Source: Brachionus manjavacas
Taxonomy: Eukaryota; Rotifera; Eurotatoria; Ploima; Brachionidae
DNA length: 64,000 nucleotides
Direction: 5' to 3'
Assembly: GCA_019054805.1 (NCBI GenBank)
Contig: JAHQIY010000007.1
Span: forward strand, 3,663,501 to 3,727,500
Each line of letters starts with the position of its first letter. Positions within the stretch are counted from its first letter, which is position 1. The translations under genes were made by a program, and so were the position numbers. Under the pieces are notes generated by a model. That model was not told where the DNA came from, did not search any database, and saw nothing but the letters and a program-made list of their open reading frames with translations. Shown piece by piece: positions 21,529 to 34,286 of the stretch.

Positions 21529-22425
21529 GCCTTGCCTCTAGTTCGATATATTTAATTAAAAAAAAAAATAAATCATTTCAAAAAAAGCAATCTTGTTTCT
21601 GTCTAGTAATTGAAATTACGAACCTCAATCAGTATAGAACTGTTGGATCAGTCAAATTTCTAACTAATTGTTCTGATTCTTTTGCGAAAGAAACTATTAC
21701 TCGTTTCAGATCGTTTTTTACTTGACTTTCTTTGTATGCTTTTTCTGAAATTTGTTCAACTTTCAGACCATTAATTTTAACAGCATCGAAAAAGTCACGA
21801 AGTAATTCCTTGTTGAAATCTTCTGGAAGATAGTGAAACATAAATAGCCTTGCCTCTAGTTCGATATATTTAATTAAAAAAAAATAAATCATTTCAAAAA
21901 AAGCAATCTTGTTTCTGTCTAGTAATTGAAATTACGAACTTTAATCCGTATAGAACTGTTGGATCAGTCAAATTTCTAACTAATTGTTCTGATTCTTTTG
22001 CGAAAGAAACTATTACTCGTTTCAGATCGTTTTTTACTTGACTTTCTTTGTATGCTTTTTCTGAAATTTGTTCAACTTTCAGACCATTAATTTTAACAGC
22101 ATCGAAAAAGTCACGAAGTAATTCCTTGTTGAAATCTTCTGGAAGATAGTGAAACATAAATATCGAGTATCTTATTGTCTCCGGCAATTTATTTGCATCT
22201 TCAATCTTAAAAAATTCACCATTAATGAATTTCGCTTGAGTTCGCTAGCGAACTTTCCATTTGAAATTTAGCTTTTAAATCACGTGATGACGATATAAAT
22301 TTAGAACATGATTGCAAAGCCAAAAGTCGAATTTTTAATTTTTTCTGTTTAAAACCAAGCTTGCAAAATCTGTAATCAAAAAGGTCTATGACCCAAAAGT
22401 GCTCTTTAGCTGAACAAAGTAACAA
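21529..22425 (-). pseudogene. LINE ORF1-like fragment with RRM-like fold pattern, tandemly duplicated (spacer 1)
   Basis: The minus strand from 22187 reads PETIRYSIFMFHYLPEDF, then NKELLRDFFDAVKINGLKVE, LKRVIVSFAKESEQLVRNL and YGLKFVISITRQKQ. This has the beta-alpha-beta-beta-alpha-beta spacing of an RRM, as in many LINE ORF1 proteins. A 318-bp segment (21529-21846) is repeated directly at 21847-22164, so most of the domain occurs twice. Upstream (22425-22222) the reading is open but poorly recognisable (CSAKEHFWVIDLFDYRFC). Assignment to ORF1 is inference from the fold pattern and the adjacent LINE. Confidence 0.5.
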
Positions 22426-22467
22426 GGTATTTCGTTGACTAAATTTAAGTTAACGAAATACCTTGTT
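22421..22467. repeat. hyphenated palindrome at head-to-head LINE junction (spacer 1)
   Basis: The arm AACAAGGTATTTCGTTGAC (22421-22439) pairs with GTTAACGAAATACCTTGTT (22449-22467), with one mismatch and a 9-nt loop. The ORF1-like fragment reads away to the left and the LINE body reads away to the right. Confidence 0.85.
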
Positions 22468-25452
22468 GCCAGTGTTCAAACAAGTAAGCAAATCAAGCCC
22501 GTTTAAGAATCCGACAATTCACAAAAACCTGAATCGAAAAAACTTAAAGATCAAACTAATGATCAGGAAAAGAATGAACTTAATGGCATAATTCAAGACT
22601 CAATAATATTGGACAGAATTCAGATGAAAACAACAACGATTTCATTCAAAAACAGTCAAACCCAAACACACAATGATGAAAAATCTGTCAACTTTCCTCT
22701 AAGAACAGGTTAGTAATTAAACACTGGAACCGTCTTTACTTACCAAGTAAGGTTCATCTCTTAAGAAATTTTTTAGCTCAAAAATGTACCGACATTGTTT
22801 TGCTCAGTGAATTAAAGATAGATTTAAGTGAGGCAAATTTTTATCTTAATTTTCACAATTATCAGTTCTTAACTAAACCACGCAACAAGTATGAAGGAGG
22901 AGAATTTTAATTAATGAAGGAATTGAATTTATTCAAGATTTTTCTTATGAGAAATTCAATTCCGAACTCCTTTGTATAAAACTAAATTTAGGAAAGAAAA
23001 ATGATTAAGTTGTATTTAGTCTATATAATCCACCCAATGTCCTTCTTAACTTTGAGCTTTTTAAAACATTAAATAAAAAATGTAGAAACTACATCTTAGG
23101 TGGCGATCTAAAAGCTAGAACAAAGCAAATAGGCTGCGTAGGAGAAAACGATGGTGATTTAGATAAACGCCCTTCTTTCAATATTTTTAATTAGAATTAC
23201 TTTGAAATTCTTGATCTTTTTATAGTTTCATCTTCATTATTGACAAAATTACCGTTTTCAATGTATTTAATAGCCAAGAAATGACAAGTGACCATTTCCC
23301 AATCCAAGCATCAATTTCTATGGGCCATCAATTAGAAAATAAATCAAAAGCTAAAAAATTTAACTATAAGAAAGCGAACTCGCAATTATTTAGCGAGATT
23401 TTAAATTCTTAAATAGTTTTTATCCCTGAAAGTTCTATCACTTTAGATCAATTAAATGATAAAATTGCCGAAAAAATCATTTCTGCTTCTCATAAAAGCA
23501 TTCCTTATCTTTCATAGAAAATCTCCAAAACTAGTCTCACCCCTAACATTGTTATCCTGATAAAAGAACGCAGGAAAGTAAAAATAAACTCTTTAAAAAT
23601 TCTGGGATCAAAATTGGTTTGATTTTATGAAGAAATATGGAAAAAACCCACTAACAAGTAGACTTTTTGGAAAAAATAAATAAATTTAGAACTAAAAAAG
23701 GATCAAATTTAATCCCAAATTTGATTTTAAATGCTAGGAATTCAAAACAAGTAAAGAAAAGGAAAAATTCTTTGGAGAACTCTTATCTTCAATATTTAGT
23801 CCTAATTCTGATTTAATTGATACTAAGAAAGATTTCACAAAACTTAATTCTAACTCTGAATTTGTTAGAAATAATGATCAGTGTAATTTCAATGATCTAA
23901 TATGCTTAAATGTATTAATTATGGCTCTAAAACGATTGAAAAATGAAGCGGCATCTGGACCTGACCAAATACATAATTTAATGTTAAAAAAACTTACTAA
24001 GATATTCATTAATAGAAACCATAAAACTTTTTAATTTATCTCTTAGAGAGGGTAAGCACCCGAAAGCGTGGAAAACTTCGAACATTACAATGATTCAAAA
24101 AAAGGCCTCTAATTTACAAGATCCTTTAAATTATAGACCAATTAGTAAAACGAGTTGTTTAGGAAAGTTACTGGAACGAATAGTTTATTCAAGATTATAT
24201 CAGACATCAGATAATTTATTTTTTTTAATTCAAAAAATTGTGGAATCATTTAATGGAAAAAAAAGAGTTTGTGGCCTTTTTTTGATATTTCTAAAGCCTT
24301 CGATAGGGTTTGGCATGAAGGTTAACTTTTTAAATTGATTAAAATGAATCCACCTCATTCCTTGGCTAACTGGATTAGATCCTTTTTAGATAGTAGGAAT
24401 TTAGAGTAAATGTGAATGACCACTTGAGAGACGATTGTCAAATAACTCCAGGTGTTCCTCAAGGCTCAGTAATTAGTCCTCTTCTATTTAGTATATATAT
24501 TAATGACATCCCAAAAAGAAACAAAACAAATAACGAATACCCTCTGCTTTTCGAAGATGATCTAGTTACATTCTTCATTTATAACAAAAAGGGGAACCTA
24601 GAAAATAAGATAAATAAATACACAAACGAACTAGAACAATGGCTTATTAAATGGAAAATGAAGACATCAGTTGAAAAGTCGTGTTCAGTAGTCTTCTCTA
24701 GGTACAAAAAAGAGAGTGATTATCTAAACTTAAAAATTTATGGAAACAGAATAATGAGCCAAAAAGAAATCAAGTTTCTTGGTATTAAATTTGATTAAAA
24801 ATTAAATTTTAATATATTAGTAGACAAAATTAAAGAACGCTGCAACAAAAGGCTAAATATTATTAAGATATTGTCAAATAAAAAATGGGGTCTTACTCAA
24901 ATCACACTAGGATATTTATTTAAATCTTTAGTCGGATCAATTTTAGACTAATTTTTTCCATGCTTGAATTCATTTTCAGAAAATAATATCAAAAAACTAC
25001 AAGAAATTCAAATACAGCAGTAAGATCTATCCTTAAGTTAAAATATGATACTCCCTGCAAAATCGTGCATCATGAAGCTTTTAATAAACATAAATTACTA
25101 ACAGTCTCAAATCGGCTTTTTGAGTTGAGTGAGAGATATGTTGGGACAAGACTGAGTCATTCTATTCCAATGGTTGTAAGACTGGTGGAGGAATACAAAG
25201 AAGGTTTCGAATCGAGATATATTGAATACCCAACTCGATTATCTAATTGCTACCTTACTATTTCCTCCTTTTCTCTAGAAGTCTGAACTATGTAAGCATG
25301 TGCCACATGTATTATTTACTTCATTCAGCTTATTTACTTCATTTCGATTTTTTTTATCTCATTTTATTAACTTTAATTTTTTTTTATTTTGATTTTGATT
25401 TTTTAATTGATTCTGAAGGAGCCCTAGCTCGGTACAGAAAACAAAAATAAAT
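22449..25452 (+). mobile_element. dead LINE body (spacer 1): endonuclease, RT, 3' end
   Basis: Endonuclease pieces: NFLAQKCTDIVLLSELKID (SEL in place of the usual NE(T/S)), YILGGDLKARTKQIGC (G-D-L), and SDHFPIQASIS. RT pieces: KRLKNEAASGPDQIHN, NYRPISKTSCLGKLLERIV, ISKAFDRVWH, TPGVPQGSVISPLLFSIYIN, and PLLFEDDLVTFF, where FADD has become FEDD. The C-terminal piece is VSNRLFELSERYVGTRLSHS, then YKEGFESRYIEYPTRLSN. The 3' UTR ends GGAGCCCTAGCTCGG with AATAAA. There are many shared stops plus private ones: TAA at about 24796, and a +A near 23990. Confidence 0.88.
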
Positions 25453-26725
25453 CTCTAAAATAACTCGAATTTAAAAAAAAATGTCTATAATTGATTTGAA
25501 GGAAATAACTGGGTTGTAAAAAGAGCCACAGAAACATTGCAATTAGATTTAATATGGAAACAATGTACAAAATGTTTTTAAATTTTTATAATTTTTTTAT
25601 TATCAGAACTCTGCAACTTCAGAAACATTGCAAAGAACGATCTTTTACAATATTTACCAAATTTGACATTGATTACATCTATAATTTTCCTAGCAATGTA
25701 AAATACAAAAGAAACCAAACATAAAATAAGCCAAATCGCCAACCTCTCTCCTTCTCTTTTTTCTTATTTTAATTTAATCTATTTATTTTAGAGAAATAAA
25801 AAATATTGAAGTTAAAAAATTTTGACTTTTCTTATAAAAATTTATTTCTCAAAAATAAATGAGTATGTTCACCATGTTCAATTCAAAGAATACGAAGTCT
25901 CACGATTTAAAAATTTGAAGTAGAATTGAATTGCTTCGGGCATGCAATTGAAAAAATTGCCTTATCAAGAGTTGAATTATTAGATAGAAAACAAAACTTC
26001 AAGATCTCTAGAAAAAAAAATTGCTTGTCTCGTTTTTTATTCTCACTGCTTTTAAATTGGCTAGAAAGAAACAAAGTAATATTCACCAAAACATCTCTAA
26101 ATACGAATCTCTCCATTAATGTTCAAAATTGATAGAAACACTAATTAGACTTACTTTTTTGGCTTACAAAAATATTGACTATTCAACAAACTTGATATCA
26201 TTTTAATATTTATTTTTGAAATCTTAACCACCGCCAACAATCTAAAACAAAATTTAGAAAACGACCAATCTTCAAATTCTACAATAGTTTTATAAATTAA
26301 AGAGACACCACCTTGATTTATTACAAGTGCAAGTGAGCGACTAATATTTCTTAAAAATTTTACTTTTAAGACTGAATTTAAAAGATTTGAAACAACACTA
26401 AGGTATTTTTTAAAATTAATAATCAAAAATTTCTTTTAGATATTATCGAAAGTTATAAAAACAGCAATTTAAGTGATTAAACGGTAGTTATGATTGTCAT
26501 TCTAATTCGTTGATTCATTTTTATTTCTCTTGGATCTTATGAACATCAACTATTTTAATGATATTTTAAATCAGCAATAAAATGAATATATAAAAAAAAA
26601 TGTAGAAAAGAATTAGATATATAATAGAAATAAATACAAAATAAATAACAAATTATTAAGAAAAGATGAAATTTAATTTATATATTTTTTATTTTTGAAA
26701 AAAATCTGAAAAAAAAGATAAAAAT

Positions 26726-28146
26726 CTATCCTTGAATGAGACCGGTCAATTGAGCAATAGCTTGTTGAACTAATGGGGCAGCATCACCAGCGTGTGAGAG
26801 CAAATCACTGACCAATTGGCTCAAGATTGGTTTGGCTTGTTCGACGAGTTGTTGACCAGCGAACAACAATTGGGTACCGATTTGAACAATTTGCAAGTAG
26901 GTTTGTGAACCCAATGATTGGATGGTGGCCCATACTTGATCCAAACCCAAAGCGCCAACAACAGTTGAGATCAAATCTCTTTGGACCATAACGACTGAGC
27001 GTGATCCTTGGATGAGACCGGTCAATTGAGCAATAGCTTGTTGAACTAATGGGGCAGCATCACCAGCGTGTGAGAGCAAATCACTGACCAATTGGCTCAA
27101 GATTGGTTTGGCTTGTGCGATGAGTGTTTGACCAGCGAACAACAATTGGGTACCGATTTGAACAATTTGCAAGTAGGTTTGTGAACCCAATGATTGGATG
27201 GTGGCCCATACTTGATCCAAACCCAAAGCGCCAACAACAGTTGAGATCAAATCTCTTTGGACCATAACGACTGAGCGTGATCCTTGGATAAGACCGGTCA
27301 ATTGAGCAATAGCTTGTTGAACTAATGGGGCAGCATCACCAGCGTGTGAGAGCAAATCACTGACCAATTGGCTCAAGATTGGTTTGGCTTGTTCGACGAG
27401 TTGTTGACCAGCGAACAACTATTGGGTACCGATTTGAACAATTTGCAAGTAGGTTTGTGAACCCAATGATTGGATGGTGGCCCATACTTGATCCAAACCC
27501 AAAGCGCCAACAACAGTTGAGATCAAATCTCTTTGGACCATAACGACTGAGCGTGATCCTTGGATGAGACCGGTCAATTGAGCAATAGCTTGTTGAACTA
27601 ATGGGGCAGCATCACCAGCGTGTGAGAGCAAATCACTGACCAATTGGCTCAAGATTGGTTTGGCTTGTGCGATGAGTGTTTGACCAGCGAACAACAATTG
27701 GGTACCGATTTGAACAATTTGCAAGTAGGTTTGTGGACCCAATGATTGGATGGTGGCCCATACTTGATCCAAACCCAAAGCGCCAACAACAGTTGAGATC
27801 AAATCTCTTTGGACCATAACGACTGAGCGTGATCCTTGGATAAGACCGGTCAATTGAGCAATAGCTTGTTGAACTAATGGGGCAGCATCACCAGCGTGTG
27901 AGAGCAAATCACTGACCAATTGGCTCAAGATTGGTTTGGCTTGTTCGACGAGTTGTTGACCAGCGAACAACAATTGGGTACCGATTTGAACAATTTGCAA
28001 GTAGGTTTGTGAACCCAATGATTGGATGGTGGCCCATACTTGATCCAAACCCAAAGCGCCAACAACAGTTGAGATCAAATCTCTCTGGGCATTTTCAATA
28101 GGAACGGCAGAAACGGCCAAACCCAACAGCCAAAAATTGATTTCAT
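26726..28146 (-). pseudogene. repeat-protein gene B (5 repeats), inactivated
   Basis: Five 92-aa repeats. In 5'-3' order the subtypes are QQLVEQ, QTLIAQ (with a private Ser-to-Pro in SLGPQT), QQLVEQ, QTLIAQ and QQLVEQ. The net 7-bp deletion in the signal-peptide codons is identical to gene A's and breaks the start. The third repeat carries the same CAATAG nonsense codon as gene A, near 27419. All repeats between the lesions stay open. The upstream TATA and GATAAG motifs are intact near 28.2-28.3 kb, so a transcript is possible but no secreted protein is expected. Confidence 0.85.
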
Positions 28147-30867
28147 TTTAAATATCTTATTTGGATTTTTTTTTCCAAAAAGTTTTTTAACTTTATACTT
28201 TTTTTCTTCATGTGATTTTGTCATTTGTTCTTTTTTCTTTTTTATATTTTTGAGGATTCATTTCTCTCCTACATTTTTCCTTATCTCTTTTATCGGTTTT
28301 TTTTTTAGTTTACTTTTTTGATAATAATTTTTTTTTATTGATCGTAATCATTATTTCGATTAAACAGAATTATTCGGCTTGAACTGATTAAATTTTTTTG
28401 AATCGTCCAAATAAGCTCTAACGTTAAAGATTAATTAATTTAATTTAGCTAAAAATTAAGAATATTAAACCATTATAAACCAAAATGGAGAACAATTTTT
28501 TAATAAAGAAATTATCAAACGAAATTTTTCTGTTTAATTGTAAAAATGATAGAAACAATAAAATAACATTTTTAGTTTTTAATAAAAGGACATTACTCAT
28601 TAGTTAATATTTTCTTAAGTTAAGAAATTATTAACTGCAAACAGTGATATTGAGGATAACTATTTTTTTGTTTTGAATGATCCTTTTTCAGAAAATTGAA
28701 AATTAAAACCACTACGGGAATTGTTTCTTTCATTTTTTGGGTTAAAAATCTATCGGGATCGATAAAGGTTGGAATTGCTTTAATTTATTGCTTTTGATAA
28801 TGACGTTTTAGTTGGAATTGATTGATTCCATTTTACTATATCTTTTATCTGTTCAGCAGACAGTTTAATTAAGTTCTTTACATTTAGTTGAGTCTTAAAA
28901 AAGACATAATGGAGTTTGAAAGTGTTTTAACCCAAGTTTAATGTCACATTAAATTTGAGTTATTAACAGTTAAAATATTATTTTCATTTGTTATAGTACT
29001 TATTATTTTCTAGTCATAATTTTCTTATATAAATGCTTGTTTTTCACTTATTAGTTTGAGTTTAAAATTTATTACAAATAAAAATTTATCCTTAAAAAGT
29101 TGTTTCTTTTATTGCTTGGTCTCTCAACCACAGCATAGCGGGAGTTATTAAAATAATACTCGTAAATGCACATAAGGATAATTAAAAAAAAACACGTTTA
29201 TTACAAAAGTAATATTAAAAAAATTTTCTTTTGAAATTAATGATGATAAAAAAAGTAATGATTATTTTTGGAAGTATCCAAATTCAAATGGTACCAGATA
29301 ATCATCACATAATTCTCAAAAAATTTTATTTAACAAATTAAAGAATAAAGCTTTTAATTTACATGCTTCTTTTATTGAAATCTCGGAGTTTGTTCAGTGT
29401 ACGAACACTCTTTCAGATTAATAAATGAATCTGCGCCACCTATTTATCCATAACGGAAATCTCAAAGTAAGAAAAATTTTTTAATTCAAGAATTTTTATT
29501 ACTAGCCCTTCTAAATCACCATCGTCTTCATCAGGATTGGATTAAACAAATTAAAGAATCAAACGAAAACATATGATTTAAACCACCAAGCTAAAGTTAA
29601 AAGACAATAGAACATAAGATTCTAATTAAATTGAGGATTGATAAATTTATTCACAACTTGGAATCATAAATAATATTATCAATTAGATAGTTTTCGCACG
29701 CTTTTGTTTTTGCATTGATCACTCTTTTCTCTTTTAAATATCTAAAAAAATTATTTCATATAATGTTTCAATATGCAAATGAATAAATTATAAAAAATTA
29801 AAAACATTTTTATATCGTTTCAACATGGTTTCAACTTTATATGTATGTACTTTTTATGTGTTCGAATTAAAAGGCTCAAATCATTATGACGCGGAATAGA
29901 CAATGTGATTTATTATTTTGTCAATTTTGCATCTGTCATTAAATACGATCAAGAAGATAAAGAGCCTTTAGAGAATTTGTACCTACTTCACTGTTAACAA
30001 TTCAATTAGTTTCAATAAAATTTAACAAATAAGGATATCCTACATAAAAAAAAATATTGCGTTGAACTTATAATCTAAAAAAACATGTTATTTATCTATC
30101 CATTGTTTAGTAAATTCAAAAAGTCCGTCATGCAATTTACGTCAAAGTTAAAAAATAGTTTAAAAAATCGAATAATTTTGAAAACCCGGCAAAAATAATT
30201 ATGTACTATCTAACTAATGTCGAAACAATTGTTGAAAAAAACAAAAGAGACATTAAACTTTAAAAAGGTTTTTATTAACTGTTTTAGTAAGATTGATTCG
30301 TAACACCAGATTTATTGGAAACGTCCTTAGCTAAGCAATTAAAAGAAGTCTATTGCGGCTTTCCAGTGCATAAATTTTGCTATTCCTCCATAGGCTTACG
30401 GCTCAATGGTGGTTGAAGTTGTTCAGAATTAGCTCACTAGCATCCCAAAAAACTTTTAAAATCGTAATGTTATTATTATATTTTTGATCACTGCCTAAAT
30501 GCTGTCCCAAATCTGTAATTTATAATGCAAATTCATTTAGTTTCCCAATCTCCAGCTAAAATTTCCGCGTAAAATATTTTTAAATAATAGTATGCAATTA
30601 AAAAACTAAAATTCTAAATTAGGAACAATATAAAAACATTTTACTTTCTTTTTGTAATTAACGTCATTTAAATAAACATTTAAATTGATTACCAATTTAA
30701 TTTATTAATACATAATTGATTGAATTAAAATTCTTATACAATCAAAAGAACCTAAATTATTTATCAAATAATCCTTAAATGTTCAAAAAAATTGCGACTA
30801 CGAAATTTTTTTTATCTTTCTTGTTTTGATTAACAAATTAACACTTTTTTCTATATATACCAATGTA

Positions 30868-31760
30868 GCCTTGCCTCTAGTTCGATATATTTAATTAAAA
30901 AAAAAATAAATCATTTCAAAAAAGCAATCTTGTTTCTGTCTAGTAATTGAAATTACGAACTTTAATCCGTATAGAACTGTTGGATCAGTCAAATTTCTAA
31001 CTAATTGTTCTGATTCTTTTGCGAAAGAAACTATTACTCGTTTCAGATCGTTTTTTACTTGACTTTCTTTGTATGCTTTTTCTGAAATTTGTTCAACTTT
31101 CAGACCATTAATTTTAACAGCATCGAAAAAGTCACGAAGTAATTCCTTGTTGAAATCTTCTGGAAGATAGTGAAACATAAATAGCCTTGCCTCTAGTTCG
31201 ATATATTTAATTAAAAAAAAAAATAAATCATTTCAAAAAAGCAATCTTGTTTCTGTCTAGTAATTGAAATTACGAACTTTAATCCGTATAGAACTGTTGG
31301 ATCAGTCAAATTTCTAACTAATTGTTCTGATTCTTTTGCGAAAGAAACTATTACTCGTTTCAGATCGTTTTTTACTTGACTTTCTTTGTATGCTTTTTCT
31401 GAAATTTGTTCAACTTTCAGACCATTAATTTTAACAGCATCGAAAAAGTCACGAAGTAATTCCTTGTTGAAATCTTCTGGAAGATAGTGAAACATAAATA
31501 TCGAGTATCTTATTGTCTCCGGCAATTTATTTGCATCTTCAATCTTAAAAAATTCACCATTAATGAATTTCGCTTGAGTTCGCTAGCGAACTTTCCATTT
31601 GAAATTTAGCTTTTAAATCACGTGATGACGATATAAATTTAGAACATGATTGCAAAGCCAAAAGTCGAATTTTTAATTTTTTTTCTGTTTAAAACCAAGC
31701 TTGCAAAATCTGTAATCAAAAAGGTCTATGACCCAAAAGTGCTCTTTAGCTGAACAAAGT
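30868..31760 (-). pseudogene. LINE ORF1-like fragment, duplicated (spacer 2)
   Basis: The same RRM-like fragment as in spacer 1, with direct copies starting at 30868 and 31184 (period 316 bp). Both copies read from FMFHYLPEDF to SITRQKQD before running out of frame. Confidence 0.5.
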
Positions 31761-31807
31761 AACAAGGTATTTCGTTGACTAAATTTAAGTTAACGAAATA
31801 CCTTGTT
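31761..31807. repeat. palindrome (spacer 2)
   Basis: Identical to 22421-22467, with 19-nt arms at 31761-31779 and 31789-31807. Confidence 0.85.
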
Positions 31808-34286
31808 GCCAGTGTTCAAACAAGTAAGCAAATCAAGCCCGTTTAAGAATCCGACAATTCACAAAAACCTGAATCGAAAAACTTAAAGATCAAACTAATG
31901 ATCAGGAAAAGAATGAACTTAATGGCATAATTCAAGACTCAATAATATTGGACAGAATTCAGATGAAAACAACAACGATTTCATTCAAAAACAGTCAAAC
32001 CCAAACACACAATGATGAAAAATCTGTCAACTTTCCTCTAAGAACAGGTTAGTAATTAAACACTGGAACCGTCTTTACTTACCAAGTAAGGTTCATCTCT
32101 TAAGAAATTTTTTAGCTCAAAAATGTACCGACATTGTTTTGCTCAGTGAATTAAAGATAGATTTAAGTGAGGCAAATTTTTATCTTAATTTTCACAATTA
32201 TCAGTTCTTAACTAAACCACGCAACAAGTATGAAGGAGGAGAATTTTAATTAATTAAGGAATTGAATTTATTCAAGATTTTTCTTATGAGAAATTCAATT
32301 CCGAACTCCTTTGTATAAAACTAAATTTAGGAAAGAAAAATGATTAAGTTGTATTTAGTCTATATAATCCACCCAATGTCCTTCTTAACTTTGAGCTTTT
32401 TAAAACATTAAATAAAAAATGTAGAAACTACATCTTAGGTGGCGATCTAAAAGCTAGAACAAAGCAAATAGGCTGCGTAGGAGAAAACGATGGTGATTTA
32501 GATAAACGCCCTTCTTTCAATATTTTTAAATAGAATTACTTTGAAATTCTTGATCTTTTTATAGTTTCATCTTCATTATTGACAAAATTACCGTTTTCAA
32601 TGTATTTAATAGCCAAGAAATGACAAATGACCATTTCCCAATCCAAGCATCAATTTCTATGGGCCATCAATTAGAAAATAAATCAAAAGCTAAAAAATTT
32701 AGCTATAAGAAAGCGAACTCGCAATTATTTAGCGAGATTTTAAATTCTTAAATAGTTTTTATCCCTGAAAGTTCTATCACTTTAGATCAATTAAATGATA
32801 AAATTGCCGAAAAAATCATTTCTGCTTCTCATAAAAGCATTCCTTATCTTTCATAGAAAATCTCCAAAACTAGTCTCACCCCTAACATTGTTATCCTGAT
32901 AAAAGAACGCAGGAAAGTAAAAATAAACTCTTTAAAAATTCTGGGATCAAAATTGGTTTGATTTTATGAAGAAATATGGAAAAAACCCACTAACAAGTAG
33001 ACTTTTTGGAAAAAATAAATAAATTTAGAACTAAAAAGGATCAAATTTAATCCCAAATTTGATTTTAAATGCTAGGAATTCAAAACAAGTAAAGAAAAGG
33101 AAAAATTCTTTGGAGAACTCTTATCTTCAATATTTAGTCCTAATTCTGATTTAATTGATACTAAGAAAGATTTCACAAAACTTAATTCTAACTCTGAATT
33201 TGTTAGAAATAATGATCAGTGTAATTTCAATGATCTAATATGCTTAAATGTATTAATTATGGCTCTAAAACGATTGAAAAATGAAGCGGCATCTGGACCT
33301 GACCAAATACATAATTTAATGTTAAAAAACTTACTAAGATATTCATTAATAGAAACCATAAAACTTTTTAATTTATCTCTTAGAGAGGGTAAGCACCCGA
33401 AAGCGTGGAAAACTTCGAACATTACAATGATTCAAAAAAAGGCCTCTAATTTACAAGATCCTTTAAATTATAGACCAATTAGTAAAACGAGTTGTTTAGG
33501 AAAGTTACTGGAACGAATAGTTTATTCAAGATTATATCAGACATCAGATAATTTATTTTTTTTAATTCAAAAAATTGTGGAATCATTTAATGGAAAAAAA
33601 GAGTTTGTGGCCTTTTTTTGATATTTCTAAAGCCTTCGATAGGGTTTGGCATGAAGGTTAACTTTTTAAATTGATTAAAATGAATCCACCTCATTACTTG
33701 GCTAACTGGATTAGATCCTTTTTAGATAGTAGGAATTTAGAGTAAATGTGAATGACCACTTGAGAGACGATTGTCAAATAACTCCAGGTGTTCCTCAAGG
33801 CTCAGTAATTAGTCCTCTTCTATTTAGTATATATATTAATGACATCCCAAAAAGAAACAAAACAAATAACGAATACCCTCTGCTTTTCGAAGATGATCTA
33901 GTTACATTCTTCATTTATAACAAAAAGGGGAACCTAGAAAATAAGATAAATAAATACACAAACGAACTAGAACAATGGCTTATTAAATGGAAAATGAAGA
34001 CATCAGTTGAAAAGTCGTGTTCAGTAGTCTTCTCTAGGTACAAAAAAGAGAGTGATTATCTAAACTTAAAAATTTATTAATTGCTACCTTACTATTTCCT
34101 CCTTTTCTCTAGAAGTCTGAACTATGTAAGCATGTGCCACATGTATTATTTACTTCATTCAGCTTATTTACTTCATTTCGATTTTTTTTATCTCATTTTA
34201 TTAACTTTAATTTTTTTTTATTTTGATTTTGATTTTTTAATTGATTCTGAAGGAGCCCTAGCTCGGTACAGAAAACAAAAATAAAT
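31789..34286 (+). mobile_element. dead LINE body (spacer 2), internally deleted
   Basis: Same order as spacer 1. RT blocks are open at 33259-33621 (KRLKNEAASGPDQIHN to KKEFVAFF) and 33748-34080 (from NDHLRDDCQITPGVPQGS past FEDD). The reading then jumps, after LNLKIY, straight into the 3' UTR because of the deletion of about 500 bp. Confidence 0.88.

Larger units (their letters stand above)
18816..26725. repeat. array spacer 1 (7910 bp)
   Basis: 18816-21528 is AT-rich with no gene that I can support. 21529-22467 holds the ORF1-like duplication and a palindrome. 22449-25452 holds the LINE body. 25453-26725 is AT-rich. It also contains small open frames, such as 25926-26132 (+) and 26151-26426 (-, 91 codons), that recur in every spacer. 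I do not recognise them, and their conservation only reflects the recent duplication. Near 18.9-19.1 kb it carries the shared minus-strand promoter region of the array genes. Confidence 0.85.

Noticed and set aside
25926-26132. 68-codon plus-strand frame in each spacer
   Set aside because: The reading frame changes between spacers through A-run length differences, as expected for non-coding DNA.
26151-26426. 91-codon minus-strand frame conserved in all four spacers as a possible gene downstream of the repeat genes
   Set aside because: The entire spacer is equally conserved by recent duplication, so its openness is not evidence of selection. No domain was recognised and no TATA or poly(A) context was clear.
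33216-33422. Minus-strand 68-codon frame in the LINE of spacers 2 and 3
   Set aside because: Antisense to KRLKNEAASGPDQIHN of the RT, so a shadow frame.
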